Of a stretch of 64,000 nucleotides of DNA, positions 33,953 through 45,165 are shown in pieces (position 1 is the first letter of the stretch; every line of letters starts with the position of its first letter). The DNA comes from Struthio camelus. Its lineage: Eukaryota > Chordata > Aves > Struthioniformes > Struthionidae. A program made the translations under genes and the position numbers. Below the pieces are notes generated by a model. That model saw only the letters and a list, made by a program, of their open reading frames with translations, was not told where the DNA came from and searched no databases. The stretch covers positions 76,085,088 through 76,149,087 of the forward strand of contig NC_090945.1 of assembly GCF_040807025.1 (NCBI RefSeq), in the 5' to 3' direction.

Positions 33953-35601
33953 GCAAATGTAGTGCTTCCAAAATGCTGAATTAAAAATAAGCTGTAGTCA
34001 TAAGATGGCCATTTTCACTTGTTTTTTTGGGAAAATGTTTATTGCAAATGATACAAACAAATCAAGGGTAATTTGCAGACACAGCGTTTTGCAAACTGAG
34101 AACTGGTGATATTACTAGCACGACGTTGCCACTGTTGATACCAACAATGCCTAGAATGTATTATGTTGCATAAGGGTGGATAGTATCCATAGATTCACAT
34201 ACAGAGATTATTCTCCACTTGAATTTCTAGCCATTTGGAAGATGGATGTGTCAGCCACAGTGGCATTATTGTCTATGGACTGTGCAGCAATATTCCTTAT
34301 TAGGCTTGGAATCTACATCTACTTTCAGGGAAGGAAACAAAAAAAAAGCACAAGCAGAAGTCCCATTATGTCTCTCCAAGCACCCCTCCATTCTGTGAAT
34401 CCCCTTTGTGTGATAAAAGGAAGATAGTTGTAGGAGAAACACAGGTGAAGTTGGACTAGGCAGCTGGGGAGCGAGGTGGAGGAGAAACCAGCAGTAGCAA
34501 ACATCCATGTAAAGGACTGTCTCATGTGGTTGTGCAGTTTTGCAGGTCTTTCTGGGGCTCTGGACAAATTTTACTACCTTAATAATAGAGAGATCTGTAG
34601 ATATATTTTCAGCCTTAATATTGTCTTATCTCCTTAACAGGGGATAGTTTCCCTTCGGTCCTGTGTAGATCTGCTTAAAAGGACAACATTATGGAGAGGG
34701 GCTCATAAAAGGCACTTTAGCATATGGATGGTTTCAGGTTAATCCTTCAGTCTGGATCTAGATTTACTCCTTGATATATTTGCATAGTGTCAGTTTTCTG
34801 AATGTTTTCCACTTGAAGCTCTGTAAAATTTGTAATGGAGCAAAGAGCCTGGAATCGGATAACTGAAGTTAGTAAACGGCAAGGAAGGTCGCAGCGGGTT
34901 CTGGTGGAGGAAACGTGTTCTCCAGCTTGAAACAGGCTCAGGAATGAAGCTGAACCTATGCTTTTAAACTGATGTAGTGGAAATATTGCAACTTCAAACA
35001 ACAGTCAAAATGCCTAAGTGCAGTCAGTGCTGGTTCCTGACACTGAATGTACAGTGGTTGTATTTTAGATCAGGAGGACCTGGCTGCTACCTGTGACATT
35101 TGTTTTACCTCAGGGGAACAGACAAACTCCTACATGAAAGCAGTGTCTCCATATTGCTTCTGTGCGTCCTAGCAACTGTAAACTGAAATGAAGCCTTGAA
35201 AATCTTCCAGAGCTCATGCCAAGAGCTGATATTTATTAAATGCTGTTGTGTAAATCTGACCTTCTGCACATCAAAGCAATATAATATAGATCTATAACTA
35301 TAGCTTATATGTGCACTCTAATTACAAAGATGTGATGTCTTGAAACGTATTGAAACCAGTAATAATGTTACTGTGTGAGATTGGAGCTATCCATGTGGTC
35401 AGGCTAGGTTCTTACATGGAGCCCACCATACAAGTGGTCCTCACACTAGCTACTTTCTCATAATACACTTTTTCACCTTTCATTTGAGTGTGACATAATT
35501 TGGACCTTTCTGTCCATATATTGGTGTGTGATTTATTCAGCATTCTAAAGCAATGCGTACTTTGTCACCGTTGATACAATTCCTTAGCAGTGTTTCCTCA
35601 A

Positions 35602-35697
35602 AGCGTCACAGATTCATAGGAAAGCAGAAAGAAAGGGACTTTCAGAGGCTCCCTGATATGAAGCAGGCTCAGCTCTGTCATTCCTGACCAGCCTCCC
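35602..35697 (-). mobile_element. CR1/L3-type LINE 3' terminal fragment
   Basis: Plus strand gtcacagattcatagg ... gaaagggactttcagaggctccctg ... gaagcaggctcag ... gtcattcctgaccag matches, block by block, the antisense 3' end of an old CR1/L3 subfamily (atagaa, gaagggacct, gaggtcatc, aggcagg, ccatccctgacag). The last ~90 bases only are kept. It is more diverged than the avian CR1 tails elsewhere in the window. Confidence 0.6.
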
Positions 35698-36272
35698 CCG
35701 AATATGCTCAGCCGTCTTTATGTGCATCAGCTGATGATTTATGCTACCTGAGCTCAGACAAACAGCTAAATCATATTGCTTTTCCTCTTGCTGAATTAAA
35801 AAGAGGCATAGAAAAAGAATACATGGGTGCTGGACACACTGACAAGTAGACATGAGGTAGCAAGCAGTGCAGAGTAACTGTCAGTCCAGTTAAAGCCCGA
35901 GGTGTTGCTTACCCACCGCGCTGGTGGGAGAGGCTCTATCGCTAACCCGATGTGCAACAAAAGGGAGGTGTATTTGGCAGCACAGCCGGTGTCCTTCCTC
36001 AGAGCTTCGAGCATTACAGATATGAAAGGCCTCATTAAGTATGGAGCATTAAGGAGCAAACCCTGGGACTGAGGATGTCTGTACTCTGAGTGCTAGCCAT
36101 CAGGCACCCCGGCCACCCTTGCTCCACTGCTTTCATTACCAGAGCTGCTTAGGGCTCTCACACACAGTCAAGTTTCCATGACTCAGCGGCAATGACTGGG
36201 TACTTGTGCACGCTTAGCCACTGTCAAATGCAGAGGAAAATGTATTGGCTTAGGTCACAGTGGAAAAGTTAT

Positions 36273-36298
36273 GTAATAGTGAATAGTAATAGTGAATG
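36273..36298. repeat. 13-bp tandem duplication
   Basis: gtaatagtgaata is followed directly by gtaatagtgaatg (12 of 13 identical). Confidence 0.9.
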
Positions 36299-37437
36299 TT
36301 AAGGCCCATGTGATGTTATTGTTATCTATCTGAGCACTGTGAATAAAGCTAGACTGAAAGTGCTTGAATCATACCTTTGTTTAGCTGGGTAGACTTATCC
36401 GTCATCTGTATATAAATACATACATGCAAGAAGTTAAGGCAGGTAAAGCACCGCATGTCTTACGGATGAGTCTTCTAGAGCATTTCTGCAAACCCACTTA
36501 GAATGTAACATTGGAAGTAAAAAGGTGAGCTCTATTTTTTTCTGAATCCATCTGGGCTTTTCAGGTACGGGAAGGTACATTGTAGTCAACCCTTGCTGAA
36601 ACCTAAGCTAAATCTACCAGAGCTGAGCAGTGAAAAAATCATCTTTCACTGATGAAACTCACAATAAATCAAATGCTTACCAGGTCATTCACTTCACATG
36701 TATGAATATGAAAGTCCCATCAATAAAACATCCAGTATGTTTTTAAAAATATCCCTCTATTAGTAAGTCAAGAGCCATCCAGCCATTCAGACCTGTATTT
36801 CGTTTGTGTTCTTGTTGCTCACTTGACTCCTTACCTCATGCTCCAGGGTTGAAAACATTTTCCACTGCATGATCTGATATTGTGTAATTTCCAAAAAACC
36901 CTGCAGGGGGAATGGCTATATCTGATGTCCCCTGCCTGCACTTAAAAGTAAATTTACATTTTACAAATCATAGCAAGCTCATAATCCCTCAGTGTCCTTT
37001 GTAACGTCAGGTTGCCTCCCCAGTTTGTGTTAACGTGCTTGGAAAGCCGATAAGCAGAGAGCATGTCCTTCCAGTTATTTTAGAATATGCTATAAAAATG
37101 CCTGAATTGTTTTGCTTGGTTGCAGCGCTGTGTTTTAAGGCAGCAGCTTCTTTTTTCTGAGGCACTTGGCAGCAGCTCTGTTGAGGTCATGAGATGATTG
37201 CTTGCATATCAGGAGCAAAGGCAGGGTATTCTGACGGGAGAAATTCCAGGTTACTTAAGGAAGCAGATGTGAGGGATATGGTGTGAAGGGAGCAGGGGGG
37301 AACCTCAGGTCAGTCACTGGGATACAATGTGATGGGAGAGACTAAGATCATTTCTAGGACAGTAGTAAAGGAAATTTGAGTATAAGGGAGTTAGCAGCAA
37401 GTGCTGTGAGATGTCATTGAAGGAGGTTAGGATATGT

Positions 37438-37460
37438 GATTGAGCTTACCCGGCTCAATC
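37438..37460. repeat. 8-bp inverted repeat, 7-nt loop
   Basis: gattgagc, loop ttacccg, gctcaatc, an exact inverted repeat. A hairpin this short may be chance. Confidence 0.8.
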
Positions 37461-40400
37461 TCTGGGAGAGAGTGGAAGTGGTGGACCAAGGCTGCAGCAT
37501 GTCAGTACCAACAACAGCTGGGAGGTTTTAAGCCTCATGTTGTCCATGCATTAGAGGGAAGGAGGGAACCCTTTAAAGTGAGAGCAGAAAACATCTGGAA
37601 AATATATTTTGCTTAGGAGAGTTGATATGGTAACCTGTGTGTCACTTGCTGAGGATAGGGGAAAGTCCTAAATTCTGTTCCCTGGTCATGTTCCACTACC
37701 TTGTTGGGTCCTATCTCCAATGGTTGGGACCAGTTTCCAGATGGCAGACTGTTTCAAAGAACTAAGGAGGGATTGTTTTCTCTTTGCTGTGCTACCTTCC
37801 CTCCAGCTTTTATAAGGTACGTAAATACAACAATTATCAGTGGCATTCATCTAGAGAGTGATGATCAAGGTTCAACACCCTCTGCTACCTCAGGATTAAA
37901 ACCACAAGTCTCACCGCTAGACAATGTGTTAAAAAAGAAATCTGTAGGCAGTTTAGATAGGGACAGCTTCCACCTCTCTGCCTGAAACGCACATTCTTTG
38001 GGGCAGAAAGTGAATCCAGGAGTGAGCAAGACTCTTGGACCCTTAGAGGCTCCATATTTCACATTAAGTGGACCCTAAAGAGAAAACAAATAAAAAAAAG
38101 GAAAAGTGAGGACTCTTACCACTAATCCCTTTAAATAATGTCATGGTAGGACTATTCTAGCCACCATCCATGCAATTGTCAGCACCGGTGCTTGTGGGGA
38201 AGATGGTATTGAGCGGGTTAGACCAGGACTTGCTTTGAGGCAGAAATAGAAATATCAGTATCATTCCAAGTTAAAAAATTAAGGTGTCTTGCAGGGCTGT
38301 GTGACAGCTGAGCAGGCATTTTGGGAGGAAGAGGACAAATCTTTGGAGCAGCCTGTCTTTGTGCTAAGAGCAAGATAAAAACAATTCCTCTTTTCCTCTC
38401 CCTTCAGCTTGATTGGTCTTTCAAATTCATCCCTGGATGCCAGAAGGTTCTGATTCTTCTTTGACTACTTCCTTGCTCCTTTTTACAGCCTTTAACAAGA
38501 TGCATCTTATTTCTCTTTTGCACAAAGTCATGCACTTCTTTTCAGTCTTATTACTTACAGATTTAATCACTTGATCCTGCGCTCATTGAAGCCATTGGAA
38601 ATATTCCCACTAGGGACACAGCAAAAACCCAGAGAGCCCCATACCCAGGCACAAACAAATGAATGCCATGGGCCTCACTATAGCTTGGCTGAGAAAAGCA
38701 ATGTAGGATTTTAAAAAGCTCCTTGCTCGAACTTGTGTGCTTAAAGTCCACTGAACTGACTTGGACCAGATAACAAAACGTCTTGAATTTTCCTGGGGGA
38801 GGGAAAGCAGTGAGATTGATTTAACATAAAAGACTAGCTATCATTATTAATTCATAGTTTGGCGGATCTCAGACATTTTAAGTGAATGAATTAATTCTAT
38901 ATTATACAGTGTCCTTTGCAGGACCTATGTTTAAAAAATGGAATAATTGTAAACAAAAAAAAACCGACAGAAAAAAAACCTTATGAAATCCTTTTTGTGA
39001 GTGTTAGTACTTGTTTTGCTCCAGAAACTTCATTTTTTTTCAGGTCCTATAGGTCACCACAATTTGCAATGCCAGCAGGGCTGAGTGAAACTGGTAAATA
39101 TGCAGATATTAGGTAAATTACAGAAATGTGTATGATAGTTGCAAACAGCTGCAGAACTTATACATTTTTCCTACTCAAATGATTTGTCATGGTCTCTTTT
39201 ATATAATATGTTCTGTCTGTCTATTGCAGGTATCTGAGAGGAACAGAAGGACCTGGATTCTGGCAAAAGCATGAATTTAAAGGCTGTAAACTTCACGTTG
39301 AGCTAATCCAGAGTTCATTAATGTACTATCTCACGTGAATCAAATGACATTAACTGAGTTTTGTTTCATGAAACACCCATATTTTTCTTTTAGATTTGAA
39401 GTATAAGGAAAAAGCTGTCTTATCAAATGTGTTTGGGAAGTGCTGTCGTCTTAGACGTTTCTGAGCCTAAAGATTCTCGCTCCCCTTTGTCAAAACTGAT
39501 TCTGCAATCACCTTCATAGTATGCTGTCCTAGTAACAAAATGCAACATGATTGACATGATGAATCACTTATTTGAATAATGTACTTGCATAGTTTATTGA
39601 AAAAGACTGGTCTAGAAAACATCAGTCACAGCACTTGAGAAATCTGTTCTTTATGGAACAGATTCTCCATGAATGAACAGGACACTGCTTTTGACTAGTG
39701 ACTGGGAATCGGCTGTAGGGCTAGAAAAGCAGCAACTTTCCAAACACCAGGAGCTGTGTAACTAATTGGAGACTAATTCTACAAAAACAGATCACTAAGG
39801 TGGCTTAAAAGCATCACCAGATGATTACTCTGGGTTACTGCCACTTTTAAAACTGCAAGCAGCAGCTGTGAGAATATTCACAAGCCTGGTTTCCCTGCCA
39901 AGACACAGAAAGTTGCTGAAACCCTCAAGAAGGTGGTCAGTGTCATTATCAGATCTAGTGCTTGTAGCCAGAGAATAGTGACTAACAGTAGCTACAGAAG
40001 CTATTCTTTCAATTTGACTTTCTACGGAGTCAGGAAGCTCTGTGAATGTCTGCACATCTCAGTTTGGACACTACCTTGTAGGTAGCCGTTTGTTCATAGA
40101 TCAGACTATCTTGAAACATTGTCTCTCACCAGAGAATAAAACTACTGGACTTCAATGACAAAAATATATTTAAATGTGACATTAATCTGGCCATTGGTCA
40201 TACTTCTTTTGGAAAGGAAAAGTGCTTAATGTGAAGGAATGGGCTCCTGCATGACTTGTCAACTTTTTGTCTACAAAGATAAGTGGAGGAACTGATCAAT
40301 GCCAAAAAGATATACTAGTCTGTGAAAAAACGGGCACGGTTGTAGAGTCCCAAGCATACTTTCCTTTATAAAAGAGGAAGTTGAAAAGTGCCAAATGGGA

Positions 40401-40930
40401 ATGTTACATTGCAAAGACGCCTGGACAGCCTAGAAAGAGCAGCTGCTTTATTAAAGCATTCTGGGAGGCAAATTTTAATCCAGCAAGACAAGCTCAAGAG
40501 GAAAAAGAGGTAATTTATAAGTTATAGCAAACCGTGTAGTAGGGAACTGCAAATTGAGTGCAGAGAGCAGGGGGAACCTTAAGGATCTGATGAGGTAAAG
40601 GAGAGAGGATGATTTGTATACTCTCTAATTTTCAAAGCGTCTTGGTTAAGGGAGATTGGTGGTCAATAGGGATGGGAACCTGCTCACAGATGAAGCTGAC
40701 GCCTGACGTCTCAACTGAATCTAAATTAATCTAGATAAACTAGAGTGTAAATATGGAGCTGAATCTTACCCTCGTTACTGGCTAACCAGGTAAAAAATGG
40801 CTTCAGACCTTAAAATTGTCAGAGTTAGAAGGGCAATGCTGCTCATCATTTTTAACGGCAAAACATTTCATTTTATGCCCCATCCAGAAACCTACAATCA
40901 TATAATCCATAAATGAAAATACAGGCTTTC

Positions 40931-40960
40931 AGTATCATTCAGTATCATTAAGTATCATTC
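40931..40960. repeat. 10-bp unit repeated three times
   Basis: agtatcattc, agtatcatta, agtatcattc in direct succession, one substitution in the middle unit. Confidence 0.95.
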
Positions 40961-41170
40961 AATTTGTCATTCAGTCCAATTTTTGTTTGTCAAACTAAAG
41001 ATAAAGTGAACTGTTGAAAAATAATCTTTGAGCAAGAGATTAAGACTAGTTAAGAAAAAGGAATTCTATTTTGCAAAAGAAATCACAGTTTCAAAAATTA
41101 TTTCTAATTTATACTGAGACATAAGAGGCATCTTTCATATTTTTTTGTAAACAATAAAATAGGACCCATG

Positions 41171-41222
41171 AAGAAAGAGAAAAGAAAAAAGAGAAAAGAG
41201 AAGAGAGAAGAGAGAAGAAAAA
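41171..41222. repeat. Purine-only (GA-rich) tract
   Basis: A 52-base stretch of only A and G with gaga and aaaag units. Such a polypurine tract can adopt unusual structures but no function is evident. Confidence 0.9.
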
Positions 41223-43454
41223 CCAGCTCCCACTTCTGACTGGAATGTTCTCTTCCTGGATGTATCCTATCGCAATAACACATTTTTCTTCCACACATGG
41301 GAAAATGAAATTAACAGCCAAACCCAGGATTTATTACTCAAATCCCATTTTTTTGACAGCAAGTATTTCTTAATTTATGATCAAAGAAGCAGATGTCCTG
41401 ATGCAACAACAGGTCTTTGATCTCTCTCTTATTCATATCGTAACATTTCTGCTTACACTTTTAACTGACTATTTCCAAGTTTCTTTTCTTGGGTCCCATG
41501 ACTATATGCAATTACTTTCCACTGATTTTTATGTATTAGTTTAACATTTGTTTAATTTGCTCATTTGCCTTTGTTTCCTCAGTGAGCTGTCTTCTCACCT
41601 TTTTGTCTTCAGAATAACTACTGTGCTGTCCATGAGAAGTTTCTCAGACTGCTGATGCCTCTTGCCTATCATTTTGCCATATAGTGCAAAGAGTGCAAAG
41701 GTCCGACAGCAACATTTTGTTTTGTTTGTTGTAACTGTGTCTATGTAGATTAAGAAGTTCAACAAAAATACGTAATTCCAAAACATCATGCAATTTATAG
41801 ACTGCGTAAGATTACCTAATGCATTAAAGGTTTTTAAATCTTGTTAATAGACTTAAACTAACAGTAAACCATACAGTCATGTATTTTAGATTTCACAGTT
41901 TGAATAAGCAATTTTATTTTTAGTAAACCCTACAGCAGGGTTAGCTTACTTGCTTGCAGCTTCTCCTGACTGGTTGTCCTCTCTTCTTCCTCTCTCAGGC
42001 ACTATTTCTAAAAGTTGTATCCAGAGGCACTTTTGGGATCGTTTTCCAGAACGGGTTTTGATTGTGATGAATCCATCTTCTTCCAGTAAATTTATTTCAT
42101 CAAAAGATTCCGACAATCTGTATATATATTTTTAAATGATTTGATCATATTCCCTTTGAAATTAATGGAACATTTAGAATTTATGGCTTACAATCATGAA
42201 CAGAATTAAATAATATAACACTAATTTTCCCTTCTCTTTCATTATTTAATGATGTACACTTGAATGACGGCTTTCAGTAGATATTCTCTGACTGAAAACT
42301 AGCTTGCTTCAAATTTAATCTTAATAAATTTAACAGAATCAAAAACATTGCACTGGTTTCCCACTGCTGGTCTGCCTCAAAACTAGGATGCTTCCCATAA
42401 AGGTTCTAATCCCCTGTAGCCAAAGGGAAGGGAGTTGGCGTGTTGTTTCAATTACATTAGTACGTAGCTTTGATTTTTTTTTTTTAAGATACAACCTGAG
42501 ATCTGAAGCTTTGCTATTCAAATAGCGGCTGTTGCTGTATCTCGAGATGTGAGGATGTCTCTATTGATTTTTGTAAGGAGACACTGACCTTAGGTATTTA
42601 TTTGTCTGCTTTTTTCCCCTTCGGTTCTTAAGACCACTAAAGACTATGGCCGTTTAGGACTGCTGGAGTTGTGTGGTCACCTGTTGAAACCCTCCAATAA
42701 GCTATTTCAGAAAACAAAGGAAAATACTATAATTATAATAAATTAAAGATAAACCTTGTGACTTTTGACTGTGCTGCAGATATTGGTGCTATACTCAGGC
42801 AAATAATTGATCCAGAAGGCTGCTCTTGTGCATCATGCTGCTTGGATACACCTAACAGCAACTTATTTAACTTTTTTATTTGCACTGACTTTTTAAGTAA
42901 CAGTTTGACTTCAGAGGGCAAACAACAACTCTGTGTAGAAGTGATTAGAAAGTCTACCTAGAAGTCATAGAAATGGCTTAGTGAAGTAGATAGTATTGGA
43001 GAAAGAGGGCATATTAAGATGGAAATACAGAGTGAAGTGGAAAATCCTAACCTTTCCATTACTAACCCTCACCTAAAGCTAGATTTGTTTCTTAATTTGC
43101 ACAAATTCCTGTGGAATACTTCTGAGGTTTTTTTTTTTTTTTCTGTATACCTACTGTTAACTACTCAGAAGACTTCCAAAACCGTTTTCCGTTTTCAGAT
43201 TTTCTTCTGCTTCTATAAGGTTGTTAATGGCTTGGTATGGACTGTAATTGTCCATTGGCTATATTTAGAGTGAGTAATGGGCTTCTGCATTTTGTTTAGA
43301 AACTTCTAGATATCCATTTGTATCTCAGCATATTAGCCAAAATAATTACTGAGGCTGCTTTTATGTCATTTTTGATCTTTTGGGGAATCTTTGCCAGCGC
43401 ACTTCATAACTATAGCTATGTTCAGATTTGTTTAAGACTGCCAGGCTGCTGATC

Positions 43455-43471
43455 TTTTTTTTTTTTTTTTT
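43455..43471. repeat. T-run, 17 bases
   Basis: Seventeen T; a second T-run of 15 lies at 43128-43142. No recognisable element joins them. Confidence 0.95.
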
Positions 43472-43769
43472 GCATTTGTGATAACTTACTTTACAAAAAC
43501 ACACAAGTTCTGTATTATGTCTGGAACAGATGATGAATTAAGAAATAAAGGTCTAACTTCTTTTGCACAGTTTTAGATGGCACAACTTGAGATGTTTCTC
43601 AGTTTCCTGCCAAACATATCATGGAATTATTGTAGAATTGTTACTGCTGTTATTTAATCTCAGAATAGTGTAAATCTGTATGATCAGTTCCTTTTATTTG
43701 TTTACTTTTTGTGTTTTTTCCTTTGTCATGAACAGCTGCAGGGTTAGGAACTTGTGATGCATCATGTGA

Positions 43770-43843
43770 AAGGCCCTGATCCAACGTCCACTGAAGTCAA
43801 TGGAAATGGTCTATTGAGATCAGTGAGTCCCTGGGTCAAGCTC
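43770..43843. repeat. Self-complementary amniote repeat module, best copy
   Basis: aggccctgatccaacgtccactgaagtcaatgg is followed, after a short spacer, by an imperfect reverse complement (ctattgagatcagtgagtccctgggtcaag). The whole can fold into a hairpin of about 30 base pairs with mismatches. I recognise the arm (gatccaaagcccattgaagtcaatgg) from old hairpin-like interspersed repeats in turtle, crocodilian and bird genomes. It may derive from a MITE-like DNA transposon, but no terminal target duplication was identified. Confidence 0.7.
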
Positions 43844-45044
43844 TAAAAAATACCCTTTTACTTCCATCACATCTGCTGTACCTTTCTATGCTTACCTGTG
43901 TGTTCAGAGAACCTACTTTACTACATTACTGCCAAAAATGCAGCTGACTTTTCTTTCCGTCATTCCACTGGGATTAGGTCAGATCAAGCATATCATGGTT
44001 TTAGTCTTTCCTCATTAATTCAGAGAAGTTAGTCAGAATAACTGAACTGTCATTGGCCTAGCAGGTTCAGAATTACCAAAACCAAGCTGCCTGCATTTGC
44101 AGGCGGTTACTAACAGAGACATAAAGAGTTATATCTACCTAAATCAGCATGAAAATCTACACTCACAGGCATCTGCACAGATCTACGTCTGCATATAAGC
44201 CTGTTTAGACTTTCTTTGTAGCCACTGCAGATCTAGTTAAGAAGGTCAGTAGGAGCAAGGAAGCAATTCACGTCATCCAAAAACAGATACCAACATTTGA
44301 GCAGATGAATCACACTCTAACTCTATTAACTGCATGCACTAATTGACTGTGATGTAAGGTTAATCATCTGCCTCAAATGTAGACACCTCCGTTGTTGTTG
44401 TATAAAGCTAAGCAGGACCAGTCCTACCTGAGTTACTCCAGCTAGGCTTGTCTCCCTTTCCCCTGAGGTGTTTGAGGTAACTGGTAAGATAAGAGTACTT
44501 CAAGACCTGGTAGCTCTGCACCATGCAAACTCTATGGTCTCTAGAAGGAGAATCCCCGTCATTGATAAATTCCTGTCTTTGACCAATACTGGGGTGCATT
44601 TCTTGGATTTCACAGATGGTATCCTTGGGCTTTTGCTGCGCAGCTGGGAGGTGATGATGATGTGCAGATCCCATTTGCAGAAGAGAATTTCTGTATATTA
44701 TATAGAGGCAGAAAGGGCATAACTCAGCTGTTGCTGTTTTTTACTTCATCAATTCTCAGTCTGCTCAAGCACAGCAAGATATCATCATGCCTGAATAATT
44801 TAGAAACATCCTTTGGATTACTCTAACTTTCTTTAACTCAGAGCTCAGACAGATCCAAGCAGCTTTCTGACTTGGGCTCTGTGTGAATGCAAAAACCTGC
44901 TTCACCAAGCAAGGTGAAGCTCCACGTTGGAGGTTGACCTTCATAGCTGTTCTCCAAAACCAGCTTTCATCTGAAGAATATTATTTTCTACTCTTTGTAT
45001 TGCTGTAGTAACTAGTGTTTCCAGTCCTAGACTTTAATCCTTTT

Positions 45045-45165
45045 GAGCTAGACACTGTCCAGTCTCAGAACAAAGGATGATTTCTGTCCTTAAGGTGTTT
45101 ACAAGCTGACTATAAGCAAAAGACAAAAGTAAAGCAGACAAGTACACAAGGGAGGACAAACTATA
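45045..45165 (+). repeat. Possible old amniote interspersed repeat, unassigned
   Basis: The sequence agacactgtccagtctcagaac ... gatttctgtccttaaggtgtttacaagctgactataagc ... agacaagtacacaag resembles a common amniote repeat segment of the form cagtccctgccctaaagagcttacaatctaa...agacaagacagacaa. I could not name the family. The similarity is spread over about 100 bases with gaps. Confidence 0.35.

Larger units (their letters stand above)
29613..35601. other. Unassigned stretch
   Basis: No gene recognised. It contains the 20-bp and 10-bp tandem duplications at 30.16 and 30.35 kb and two A-runs. A somewhat G+C-richer part at 31.05-31.80 kb has overlapping frames on both strands (up to 104 codons), none with a known motif. 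Confidence 0.65.
35698..43769. other. Unassigned stretch
   Basis: No gene or large repeat recognised. Longest open frame 94 codons (37701-37985, plus). It holds the purine tract at 41.17 kb and small duplications at 36.27 and 40.93 kb. Confidence 0.65.

Noticed and set aside
40815..40860. CR1-like gagttagaagggc...catc
   Set aside because: The resemblance is confined to one short block and fails on both sides.
40931..40960. CRISPR-like direct repeats
   Set aside because: Ten-base units in direct contact without spacers, in a vertebrate genome; simple slippage explains them.
42958..42990. Additional CR1 tail at agtcatagaaatgg
   Set aside because: Only about a dozen bases resemble a CR1/L3 tail and the following sequence does not continue the match.
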